Assembly: GCF_026241155.1 (NCBI RefSeq)
Contig: NZ_JAPFGP010000033.1
Span: 1 to 37,709, forward strand
Reading direction: 5' to 3'
Source: Paucibacter sp. PLA-PC-4
GTDB taxonomy: Bacteria > Pseudomonadota > Gammaproteobacteria > Burkholderiales > Burkholderiaceae_C
DNA length: 37,709 nt
Positions 10,563-17,405 of the stretch are shown piece by piece; position 1 is the stretch's first letter; each line of letters starts with the position of its first letter. The notes beneath the pieces were generated by a model. It was given only the letters and a program-made list of their open reading frames with translations, ran no database searches and had not been told where the DNA came from. The position numbers and the translations under genes are program-made.

Positions 10563-12179
10563 TCAAGCGGCCGGAGCGCCGGCTTTCACAGGCTGCGGCA
10601 GGCCCAGGGCTTCGCGCAGCTTGGGACCGTCAAGGTTTCTGCTAAGTTGCTTATGGGCCGTGGCAATGCGGGCCGGGTTCTGCCGTTCGATGGGGCCGGC
10701 ACCGATCAACTCCGTGTCGAACAATTGCAAGGCGGCCATGCGCAGTTGCCGGCGCCAAGCCTCGGTACAGGCAATAGCGTCGCCACCCTTGCTGTCGCGA
10801 AGGTCCTCGATGCGTTCGCGCAGCAGGCGGTAGAAGCCCGCCTCGGTGCGGCTCCAGAACGTGGCGTCGATGAACCCGAAGTCGCCGCGCGCATCAGCAC
10901 TGAACCAGGCATCTTTCACCGCACCGCGCAGATAGCCTGCAGTCAGTTCGGCACCGGCCAGCCAGTCGCTCACGTCCTCTCGCAAGGCCTTCTGCTCGGC
11001 CATGCCGCAGTCGCCCAGGTGGTAAAGCGGCACGGTAGCGTCGTACCAACAGCGCGCCTTGGCGTTGTCCATGTCGTAGCCGAAGGCCCACAGGCGCAGG
11101 GCAATGCCGGTCTTCTGCTCGATGCGATGCTGCAACAGGAAGTGCGACACCACGGTCGCTGCCTGCACTCTGCGCCTATCGCTGTGCATGCCCAGCACCC
11201 ACGCCAGCCAGTGGCGGTAGCCCAGCCCGTCGGGTTGCGGGTGCAGCGGCAGCTTGCCTTCCTTGCCCTCGTAGTACGGCGACAGTGGGTGAAGCCAGGC
11301 GCCCTTGTAGTTCAGCCCATAGTTGCGGGTCACGTACTGGCGTATCAGGCGCTGTGACTCCCTCCCGCAAAGATCACAGGTACCGGTGCCCGTTGCTTCC
11401 ATGTCCAACCGGATGCGCCGGGGCATGGCCCAGAAGACATGGGCGGGATGCACTTGCAGCGGAGAGATATCACCCTTCTCCTTCTGGATCGCGGCTTGCG
11501 CCCCTAGCCACGGGAAGCTGCGTTGGGGCGCCTCCATGCCTGGCTCAACACCTCCCGCCAGAAAGGCCTGCTGCCCGAGGACATTGAGCCAAAGCGTCTG
11601 CCAGAGCGGGGCTGGCGCGGCGGGGCTACTGCTTGCCAGCAGCAAGGTAGTCAACGGCCCGCCGCCGCGCAGGCCGGTGCGGTGGCCAGCCCCACCGGAA
11701 GGTGCATTGGTCTGCAGGGTGAACAATGCCAAGGCCGCGCAATGCGGGCACAGGCCGTCCACACGACCGCGCTTAACGAAATGGTCGCTGTTGTTCTTGA
11801 TCGCGTTTTCGCCGGGCGTTTCGATCAACAGACCGCCGATGCCGTTGGGCTCCGCGTCCCTGGCCCGCAGCTCGAAATCCTGCATAAACCGCGCGTCGCC
11901 TCCCTCGAACTCGAAGGCCGCCCGATGAGGCTCAAACCACTGCGCCAGGGTTGCCGCATCCGGCGGTGTTTTCAGCAAGGCCCGCCAGTCACCGGCGCCG
12001 GCAACGGGGGTGCAGGTCTGCAGCAGGCCGATGGCAAACTGCGCCAGCGCTCCGTTGAAATCGGCTCGGCAGGCGTCGAAGGCCACAATGCCCGGATCCG
12101 ACAACTGCTGCGGCGTGATCCATTGCTGCTGGCCGTCGTGCAGCCGCACGGGCAGCCAGGGTTCATCGAGCAGGTTCAT
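10563..12179 (-). CDS. cse1: Cascade large subunit Cse1 (Cas8e)
   Basis: Reads the PAM, starts R-loop formation and recruits Cas3. It is 538 aa, the usual length, with the family N-terminus MNLLDEPWLPVRL. Two CxxC pairs, C144/C147 (CPHC) and C268/C271 (CDLCG), form the probable zinc site seen in Cse1 proteins. Further marks are GLRGGGPLTTLL (169-180) and the C-terminal four-helix region. ATG 12179 has AAGG 6 nt upstream and overlaps the stop of the preceding small membrane ORF as TGATG, so its translation probably depends on that ORF. No frameshift or truncation is seen. Confidence 0.97.
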   Translation of the reverse strand: MNLLDEPWLPVRLHDGQQQWITPQQLSDPGIVAFDACRADFNGALAQFAIGLLQTCTPVAGAGDWRALLKTPPDAATLAQWFEPHRAAFEFEGGDARFMQDFELRARDAEPNGIGGLLIETPGENAIKNNSDHFVKRGRVDGLCPHCAALALFTLQTNAPSGGAGHRTGLRGGGPLTTLLLASSSPAAPAPLWQTLWLNVLGQQAFLAGGVEPGMEAPQRSFPWLGAQAAIQKEKGDISPLQVHPAHVFWAMPRRIRLDMEATGTGTCDLCGRESQRLIRQYVTRNYGLNYKGAWLHPLSPYYEGKEGKLPLHPQPDGLGYRHWLAWVLGMHSDRRRVQAATVVSHFLLQHRIEQKTGIALRLWAFGYDMDNAKARCWYDATVPLYHLGDCGMAEQKALREDVSDWLAGAELTAGYLRGAVKDAWFSADARGDFGFIDATFWSRTEAGFYRLLRERIEDLRDSKGGDAIACTEAWRRQLRMAALQLFDTELIGAGPIERQNPARIATAHKQLSRNLDGPKLREALGLPQPVKAGAPAA

Positions 12180-12370
12180 CACTTACCTTTCTTCAATATG
12201 CCTCGAATGGCTTCTGATCCTTCGAGGGCAACGAAAGCAAAAATGAACAGCACCGCGATCTGTTGGATATGTCCACCGGCGAGCGGCAGCCATGCAAGAT
12301 CAAAGCACTGAGCAATGCCGACGAGCCCCAACTCAGCAGCCGCCGCGATCCGGAACACTTCGCGCCACAT
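12179..12370 (-). CDS. Small hydrophobic protein at the head of the Cascade operon
   Basis: A 63-aa protein that I cannot assign to a known cas family. Two hydrophobic stretches (about 8-21 and 37-50, the latter QQIAVLFIFAFVAL) are joined by a short turn containing WLPLAGG. It ends in the basic tail ILKKGK, so it looks like a two-helix membrane hairpin. ATG 12370 has a good ribosome site (GGGGGA about 6 nt upstream), and the stop overlaps the cse1 start as TGATG. This makes it a real, coupled first cistron rather than a shadow. It lies directly downstream of the promoter region matched by the CreR-like RNA at 12491. It could be a membrane accessory factor, a guarded toxin of the CreTA type, or a translation-coupling leader. 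Confidence 0.65.
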   Translation of the reverse strand: MWREVFRIAAAAELGLVGIAQCFDLAWLPLAGGHIQQIAVLFIFAFVALEGSEAIRGILKKGK

Positions 12371-12373
12371 CAA

Positions 12374-12490
12374 GCTTCCCCCAACATTCGGTGTAAGACA
12401 TCAACACAGATACCGTCGCTGATGGTCGGAGAAAGTGTAACGACGAAGAGAGAAGGCCGTCTTCGGTTTTTTCGCTATGAGATACTGGCT
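12374..12490 (-). promoter_or_regulatory. Cascade operon promoter region containing the CreR-like target site
   Basis: Gene-free segment upstream of the small membrane ORF and cse1. On the minus strand an A-run (opposite TTTTTT at 12467-12472) could act as an UP element and TACACT at 12439-12434 is a fair -10; no strong -35 is visible. On the plus strand, AAG at 12446-12448 followed by AGAGAAGGCCGTCT at 12449-12462 is a PAM plus partial protospacer for the spacer-like segment at 12523-12542. The site would sit between or on the promoter elements. The hairpin CGAAGA/TCTTCG followed by the T-run (12444-12472) could alternatively be a plus-strand terminator. Confidence 0.6.
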
Positions 12491-12522
12491 GCGTTCTCCC
12501 TCTTGATCAGGGAGATGAACCG
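12491..12522 (+). repeat. Degenerate CRISPR repeat 1 (handle-conserving)
   Basis: It aligns with the array repeat at both ends: GCGTTC at the 5' end and GATGAACCG at the 3' end. The inner stem is changed to CTCCCT/AGGGAG with loop CTTGATC, a compensatory replacement that preserves a hairpin. It is 32 nt against 29 in the array. The stop codon of cas3 (minus strand, 12507-12509) falls inside it. Confidence 0.85.
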
Positions 12523-15350
12523 AGAGATGGCCGACTCGGAACCTGTTCCCCACAGGTGTGGGGCGCGACACCGGGAGCAATTGCTCTCGGTGTCTGCAGT
12601 TTGGTCAAGCCAATGACGTCCGAGTAGGACCAAGTCTCGACTTTGCTTTCGCCATCCGATCGATTGCTTCGCGCCTGAGCGGTGAATCGCCCCCCCTCGG
12701 GCTCAAGCGCCAGCAGCACCACCCACTGCCCCCCGCCCGGGAGTCTCTCCAGCTGTGCCTGCAGCGCCGTCTGGCGTGCTGGCGATAAAGGCGGCACTGC
12801 CTCGGCAATCAGCCGCTTCGCTACTTTGACCGTGCTGTAGGCCCAGTCGTGCGAGCTGCCTCGCTGGCACCATGGCAAAAGTGTGTCTCCCTCCCATCGA
12901 CCCAGCAGCACCTCGATGCTGTCCTCGCCCAGGCGGGACGGCGTCACGCTGTCGGCTGCCCACTCCAAGCCTTCGCGGGCATAGCCTTTAGCGAGCTTGA
13001 TGCTGTTCTGCATGGCCTGTGCCGCATCGCCATAGGCCTTGCCCTCGGCCTGGTTGGCGCTGCGCTGCAGGCCGGCGGGCAACTCGCTGTCGTCGCCGAA
13101 CACGGTTTCGATCAAAGCCCTGGCGTCATCGGGCATGCGAAGCAGGCCGGCTTGCAGCGCACGGGCCGTCAGCCAGAGCTGGCCGTGGTGTTCATACACC
13201 CGGGCCACCTTTGGGAAGGCTTTCTTGAACCAGTCGGCAGGCGGTTCCTCGCTCCATGCCGGCCCCAACACCCATAGCCAGGGCTCGCCGCGCTGGTCTG
13301 TGGCGCCGGCTTCCAGCAGACGAGCGCCGAGCGCATCGCGCACATGACGACGCAGCCGGCCGGCGCGCTGGATCAACCGGTCGATGGGGGCGAGATCGCT
13401 GACGACGAGGTCAAGGTCCACATCGAGTGACTGCTCGGCGACCTGGGTTGCAATCAACAGTTGGCCGCTGCGCTGCTCTGGCCTGCTGTCGCGACCAAAA
13501 AGGCTCAGCACTTTTTGCTCGGTGTCCAGTCGGTCGCCCAGCGCGAAACGGGCATGAAACAGAGTGATGCGCTCAGCGGGCCACAGCGCCGCCATATCGG
13601 CCTGGGCTTCCAGTGCGTCGGCCACCGTGTTACGGATCCAGGCCACGCAGCGGCCAGCCGACAGGGCTTCAACAATGCCCTTCAGCACGGCGCTGCGCTC
13701 CGACTCGTAGCGCACATGAACGCAGCGGCGCACGTCCCGGCGGGTGGCGATAGCCGCTTCAGCCAGAGAGTCGGGGTCTGCCGAACTCCAGGAACTGGCC
13801 AGTGGGTATTGCAGGGCCTGAGGCGCCAACACGGCTTGCCCGCACCCCCGTGCAAATGCACGCAGCAGCGCGGCCTTCATGCGTAAGGTCAGGGTGGCGG
13901 ACAGCAGGATGGCGCTGCCGCCAGCGCGGGCGTGAAACTGCAGCAAGGTTTCCAGCGTGCGCTGCATATAGTGGTCGCACGCATGGACCTCGTCGATGAT
14001 GAGTACCTTGCGCGCCAGGCCCAGCAAGCGTAGCGACTGGTGCTTGCTCTGCAGTGCTCCCAACAAGGCCTGATCTACCGTGCCAATGCCAGCCGGCGAT
14101 AGCAGGGCACGCTTGTTGTGGTCTGCCAGCCAGCGCTGACAGCGGCGCGTTGCACTTTCGTCCTGCTGGCGGGCATCGCCCTCATCGCAGCCCGGCGCGA
14201 TCACCGATGCCGCGAACTCCTCCACCAGATGCCTGCCGCCATGGGCAAGCACCAGACTGGCGCGCGGGTCGGCAAACAAGCGCGCGTAAATGTCGGCGAT
14301 ACGGCTGTACATCGCATTGGCGGTAGCCATGGTGGGCAGGCCGATGAAAAATCCCTCGGCCCCACAGTCGGTCATCAGCCGATACGCCAGCATCACTGCC
14401 GCTTCGGTCTTGCCAGCCCCAGTCACATCCTCCAGGAGGTGGATCTGCGGACCTGGCAGTAGCGGCACATCGATGGCCCAACTCTGTAGAGGCGAGGGCT
14501 GCTGAATGCGCGGGAATAGGGCCTGGAAACCGAGCACACCCTGATTCATCGATGGCAGCGTGCCAGACTCTCGCAGCGCACGGCGCGCCATTGTCAGCGC
14601 ATGCGGCCAGTAGCTGCCCATGTCTTCATCGGCCTGATCGCGATAACTGAAGATCTCAGAATTCGAACCGATCCAGTCGGCCAGCACAGCAAGCCCCGCA
14701 ACCCACCAGGAAAGCTCGCGACTGACCTTTTCGAATCGGGTGCCGCTACGCGAGGGAAGGCTCGCTGCATCCGGGGTCAAGAGCAACTGGCGCGCCTCGG
14801 TCGCAAACAGTTTTGCTGCTTCCGTGTCCTGCTGACGAAAGTGTCGTTGCAAGTGTGGCACGCTATTGAGCGGTGGTTGGCCGTGATGCCCAGTGACGGC
14901 ACGCGCCCAACTGGCCAAGCCCTCGTCAATGTCGGAGTCGATACCGAACCAGCCCTCGCCTTCTGCCAGCGGCAGGATGTGCTCACTCCAGCACTGCATA
15001 CCCAGACTGTCATGCCGGACACCGGTCTGGGAATGGGTCGGCACAGCGCCTTGCAACTCGCCCATCAGATCGGCACGCTGAGCCTGGAAACTCAGCGAGA
15101 ACTTGCCCAGATCGTGAAGAGCGAGCCAGAACACCAGCCAACTAACCAGAGCATCCTCATCGTCAACAGCCAATTGCTCCTTAAGCCAGTTCAGCATCCC
15201 GGGAGCCTGCAGGAGATAGACCTGCCCGACCGCAGCAACGTCGAGACAGTGGTATGCCAGCAAATGCCATCGCGGGCCGGCCGCGCTGGGGCGAGCTTTG
15301 CCCCAGTAACGAAAGTAGGGCAGTCGCAAAGAGGGTGGTAGCGTGTCCAT
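12507..15350 (-). CDS. cas3: CRISPR-associated nuclease/helicase Cas3 (type I-E)
   Basis: Recruited by Cascade to nick, unwind and degrade target DNA. It is 947 aa. The N-terminal HD nuclease shows H34, H79/D80 (LHDLGKF), H155/H156 (GHHG) and D225 (LADWIG). The SF2 helicase shows Walker A DVTGAGKT (308-315), box II DEVH (453-456), SAT (484-486) and the arginine-finger motif QRAGRLRRH. The last roughly 25 residues (Pro-, Gly- and Ser-rich) are encoded by DNA that is antisense to the CreR-like unit, and the TGA lies inside degenerate repeat 1. The tail is therefore probably not a conserved Cas3 part. It has its own upstream region and is separated from the Cascade operon by 136 bp. Confidence 0.97.
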   Translation of the reverse strand: MDTLPPSLRLPYFRYWGKARPSAAGPRWHLLAYHCLDVAAVGQVYLLQAPGMLNWLKEQLAVDDEDALVSWLVFWLALHDLGKFSLSFQAQRADLMGELQGAVPTHSQTGVRHDSLGMQCWSEHILPLAEGEGWFGIDSDIDEGLASWARAVTGHHGQPPLNSVPHLQRHFRQQDTEAAKLFATEARQLLLTPDAASLPSRSGTRFEKVSRELSWWVAGLAVLADWIGSNSEIFSYRDQADEDMGSYWPHALTMARRALRESGTLPSMNQGVLGFQALFPRIQQPSPLQSWAIDVPLLPGPQIHLLEDVTGAGKTEAAVMLAYRLMTDCGAEGFFIGLPTMATANAMYSRIADIYARLFADPRASLVLAHGGRHLVEEFAASVIAPGCDEGDARQQDESATRRCQRWLADHNKRALLSPAGIGTVDQALLGALQSKHQSLRLLGLARKVLIIDEVHACDHYMQRTLETLLQFHARAGGSAILLSATLTLRMKAALLRAFARGCGQAVLAPQALQYPLASSWSSADPDSLAEAAIATRRDVRRCVHVRYESERSAVLKGIVEALSAGRCVAWIRNTVADALEAQADMAALWPAERITLFHARFALGDRLDTEQKVLSLFGRDSRPEQRSGQLLIATQVAEQSLDVDLDLVVSDLAPIDRLIQRAGRLRRHVRDALGARLLEAGATDQRGEPWLWVLGPAWSEEPPADWFKKAFPKVARVYEHHGQLWLTARALQAGLLRMPDDARALIETVFGDDSELPAGLQRSANQAEGKAYGDAAQAMQNSIKLAKGYAREGLEWAADSVTPSRLGEDSIEVLLGRWEGDTLLPWCQRGSSHDWAYSTVKVAKRLIAEAVPPLSPARQTALQAQLERLPGGGQWVVLLALEPEGGRFTAQARSNRSDGESKVETWSYSDVIGLTKLQTPRAIAPGVAPHTCGEQVPSRPSLGSSP
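12543..12571 (+). repeat. Degenerate CRISPR repeat 2 (stem-conserving)
   Basis: It begins CTGTTCCCCAC against GCGTTCCCCAC in the array. It keeps the complete CCCCAC/GTGGGG stem with a two-base loop change, then diverges where the handle would be (CGCGACAC in place of ATGAACCG). A Cas6e cut after 12563 would give the 3' hairpin of a short crRNA but no usable downstream crRNA, as expected for the last repeat of a one-spacer unit. Confidence 0.85.
12567..12594 (+). terminator. Hairpin at the 3' end of the CreR-like RNA
   Basis: GACACCGGGAGCAA pairs with TTGCTCTCGGTGTC over 14 bp. In plus-strand RNA every position pairs (one as G-U), whereas the minus-strand RNA would have one C-A mismatch. The hairpin therefore fits a plus-strand transcript better. 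Only a weak T-stretch (TTT at about 12600) follows, so it may be an RNA-stabilising hairpin rather than an efficient terminator. It lies within the 3' part of the cas3 reading frame. Confidence 0.4.
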
Positions 15351-15974
15351 CTATACCATCTTCCCGAACAACTCGCTCACCAGATGAGCCACCAAGAATC
15401 CCCTTCGCGACAAATCACGAAGGCGTGCGGTATACGCCCAATCAACGCATTCCAAGCCCATCTACCTTCCCTTGCTGGTCTGCGCCAGTGATTTGCAGCT
15501 TGCCAGCAAGCCAGCTCTTCCTGCGTCAGGGTTTGCATGCCCACGACTGAGATTGACAGTCTTGTTCGATGTACTCCAACCACTGGCCGGAGGCGATATT
15601 CAGGCGAGCTTCCCCGAGACCAGCGCCCTCAGCCCTGCTGGCCCAGGGCAGCGCCCCTTTCGACTGGAACTCGCTGGCAACGCACGTGCACCTCTCAAAG
15701 CGACATGGCGCCCAAATGCTGGAGCCCAGCTTATCCTGCGCTCATTCCTTCTCTTCCTTTTGGCTGCATCTAGCGCCATCAAGTTGCTGATTTTTAGCAA
15801 AATTCAGCACGCGTTTTCGCACATTTCATGCCGAATATTGGTTCATGCCAATCGACATCATCAGCGCGGCCCCAGACGGGTGCCCTTGGAGTGCACGGCG
15901 GCCAGCACGACAGTGCACCGGGGGTGAACCGAGACGGCACCCGGAGTGGCGCAGGACAGAACGCGGCGACGGTG
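15351..15974. other. Intergenic stretch upstream of cas3
   Basis: No confident gene apart from the weak small ORF at 15377-15538. It should hold the cas3 promoter on the minus strand, but no strong -35/-10 pair was found. A near-perfect inverted repeat, GCTGATTTTT AGC AAAATTCAGC (15786-15808, one mismatch), is the only distinctive element and could be a regulator site. Base composition becomes AT-richer near 15770-15840, probably marking the junction between the cas locus and the accessory patch to its right. Confidence 0.4.
15377..15538 (-). CDS. Possible small ORF upstream of cas3
   Basis: A 53-aa frame from ATG 15538 ends 26 bp before the cas3 start on the same strand. It is unusually rich in tryptophan (ACWQAANHW, WAWNALIG, SWWLIW), which a random frame would seldom be, but it has no clear ribosome site and I recognise no family. 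It may be a remnant or a leader frame for cas3. Confidence 0.25.
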   Translation of the reverse strand: MQTLTQEELACWQAANHWRRPAREGRWAWNALIGRIPHAFVICREGDSWWLIW

Positions 15975-16289
15975 ATGTCGCTGGCACCGACCGAGGCGTC
16001 CGACCGCATCACCCGCAAGGCACGGCACTACCAAGCCGCGATCTCCAAGCTTCGCGCGCAAGAAGGCTACACCCTGGCGGCGATCTGCCGGAACCTGCCG
16101 GACGCGGGTATCCAAGTCAGCACCAGCACCGTTCGACGGGAAGTCATTCGACAGACCGCGTCGGCTCGGATCCCCTCTCTGCAGCCCCACCTCGCAGCCC
16201 ACGGCGCCGCCTCACCCAGCTATGCCTCAGTGCCGACCGTCGCCAGAGCCGGCCCGCGCTCCCCTGGCACGGGTACGAGCCGCTTGGGA
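15975..16289 (+). pseudogene. HTH-like ORF, apparently cut off at its 3' end
   Basis: From ATG 15975 a coherent frame encodes about 60 residues with a helix-turn-helix-like pattern (ARHYQAAISKLR, GYTLAAICRNLPDAG, VSTSTVRREVIRQ). This is reminiscent of small DNA-binding proteins on plasmids and conjugative elements. After about residue 60 the sequence turns low-complexity and the frame runs on, antisense, through the whole fecR-like gene to 17258, so the original 3' end is missing. No ribosome site is clear. I read it as the stump of a mobile-element gene joined to the fecR-like gene; the exact junction, between about 16150 and 16290, is uncertain. Confidence 0.45.
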
Positions 16290-17405
16290 CTACCTCGGCA
16301 GCAGTTCCAGCCGATCCGGAAGCTCTCGAACCCGCAAGTCGTGCAAGGTGGCCACCGCCTGCGCAAAGCTAGCGCTATCGCCGGTCTTGAACAGGCCGCT
16401 GATCCGCAGGACCGCCAGGCTGGGGTCCGCCATGATGGGCGTCGTGCTGTAGCGGTTCATCTCGGCCAGCGCCTGCGGCAGCGTCGCGTTGTCGAACACC
16501 GCTTCGCCGCGCTTCCAGGCCAGCACCTGGTCCATGCGCGGCCGATCACGCTGCGGCTGTGCGGGTGCAGCCGTGACGCCGCCACTCGTGCCTTGATCGC
16601 CTCGCACGCGCAGCCGCTCGCCGGCCGCCATCACGATGGGCGGCAGGCTCCTGGCGGCTGCAACGCGTCTCTCGGCCTCGCGCACCAACACTTGGCCTTC
16701 CACCAGCGTGACATCGAGCGACTCAAGCGCACCTGCACCTGGCGGTGTCAGCCGCACCACGAAGGCCGTCCCGGTGGCGGTGACTTCCGCACCGGCGGCC
16801 TGCACGACAAAGGGCCGGCTCGCATCTTTGGCCACCTCGAAGAACGCCTCTCCGCCGTCCACACGCACACGGCGCTGGGTCTGGTCGAGTTCCACCTTCA
16901 CCCGGGTCGAGGTGTTCAGCGACATCCGGGTGCCATCCCCCAGGATCACCAAGCGCTGCTCGCCGACGCCGGTGTCGTAGCTGTCGATGTCGCGCCAGGG
17001 CTGGCACACCAGCGCGCCGACCACGAGGGCCGTCGCTGTAAGAGAAAGAGCGAGCGCCCAGGGGCGCGGCCAATGCCATCCGTGGCGGTAACCATTCGCG
17101 GGGCTGGCGCCCTGCCCTTCCCCACCTCGGCCCTCGGGCCTGCTGGCCGTCGCTGCACGGGCCACAGCCGCCCGGTCGACGCCCGCCGCCTCCATCCACA
17201 GATCCGTCCCGCGCTCGAAGGCCAGCCGATGTGCCGCAGAGCGCGCCTGCCAAGCTAGGCATTCACGTTCCATGTGATTCGATCGATCCGGCCCATGCAG
17301 CCGGGCGATCCAGACCGCCGCCTCGGCCGCGATCTCTCGCGTCACGACGGGCTCGGACCCTTGTCTTTCTTCCCCCTGCCCGTCCCGCCCCTCTGCGCCA
17401 ATCAC
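16290..17405 (-). CDS. FecR-family anti-sigma/sigma-regulator membrane protein
   Basis: Inner-membrane protein that relays a signal from a TonB-dependent outer-membrane receptor to the partner ECF sigma factor. It is 371 aa. It has an N-terminal cytoplasmic FecR_N-like region (about 24-70), one membrane span (about 116-134, WALALSLTATALVVGALV) and a periplasmic FecR domain (GEQRLVILGDGTRMSLNTST onward). The C-terminal STN-like segment begins DNATLPQALAEMNRY. GTG 17405 overlaps the sigma-factor stop as GTGA; longer starts would run inside the sigma gene. Normally a TonB-dependent receptor follows, but downstream of the stop at 16290 there is only the truncated ORF and the cas region. Confidence 0.9.
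   Translation of the reverse strand: MIGAEGRDGQGEERQGSEPVVTREIAAEAAVWIARLHGPDRSNHMERECLAWQARSAAHRLAFERGTDLWMEAAGVDRAAVARAATASRPEGRGGEGQGASPANGYRHGWHWPRPWALALSLTATALVVGALVCQPWRDIDSYDTGVGEQRLVILGDGTRMSLNTSTRVKVELDQTQRRVRVDGGEAFFEVAKDASRPFVVQAAGAEVTATGTAFVVRLTPPGAGALESLDVTLVEGQVLVREAERRVAAARSLPPIVMAAGERLRVRGDQGTSGGVTAAPAQPQRDRPRMDQVLAWKRGEAVFDNATLPQALAEMNRYSTTPIMADPSLAVLRISGLFKTGDSASFAQAVATLHDLRVRELPDRLELLPR

Larger units (their letters stand above)
12491..12605 (+). ncRNA. CreR-like crRNA-type regulatory RNA (degenerate repeat, spacer, degenerate repeat)
   Basis: Repeat-like unit 1 (12491-12522) starts GCGTTC as in the true repeat, folds through stem CTCCCT/AGGGAG and ends GATGAACCG, keeping the exact 8-nt crRNA handle. 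A 20-nt spacer-like segment, AGAGATGGCCGACTCGGAAC, follows (12523-12542). Repeat-like unit 2 (12543-12571) keeps GTTCCCCAC and GTGGGG, hence the exact Cas6e stem, with loop AGGT for GGGC and a diverged tail. A long hairpin follows at 12567-12594. The unit runs opposite to the array and to all cas genes. The spacer matches its upstream target at 12 of 14 leading positions with an AAG PAM. Known families: CreR/CreA RNAs guide Cascade to repress cas or toxin promoters without cleavage. The plus-strand promoter was not identified. Confidence 0.85.

Noticed and set aside
12471-12490. A plus-strand promoter for the CreR-like RNA (TATGAG at 12476-12481 or GATACT at 12481-12486 as -10)
   Set aside because: No matching -35 at proper spacing; too weak to report as a feature.
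12491-12571. That the repeat-like elements are simply the start of a second ordinary CRISPR array
   Set aside because: There are only two units, both degenerate in different halves, with a 20-nt rather than 32-nt spacer and no leader. The conserved handle, stem and nearby PAM-plus-seed target fit a dedicated regulatory RNA better.
15838-15850. GGTTCATGCC near 15840 as another CRISPR repeat fragment
   Set aside because: Only seven bases match the repeat end (GGTTCAT), without stem or partner repeat.
15828-17258. 476-codon plus-strand frame read as one long protein
   Set aside because: Only about the first third (from 15975) looks coding; the rest is antisense to the fecR-like gene.
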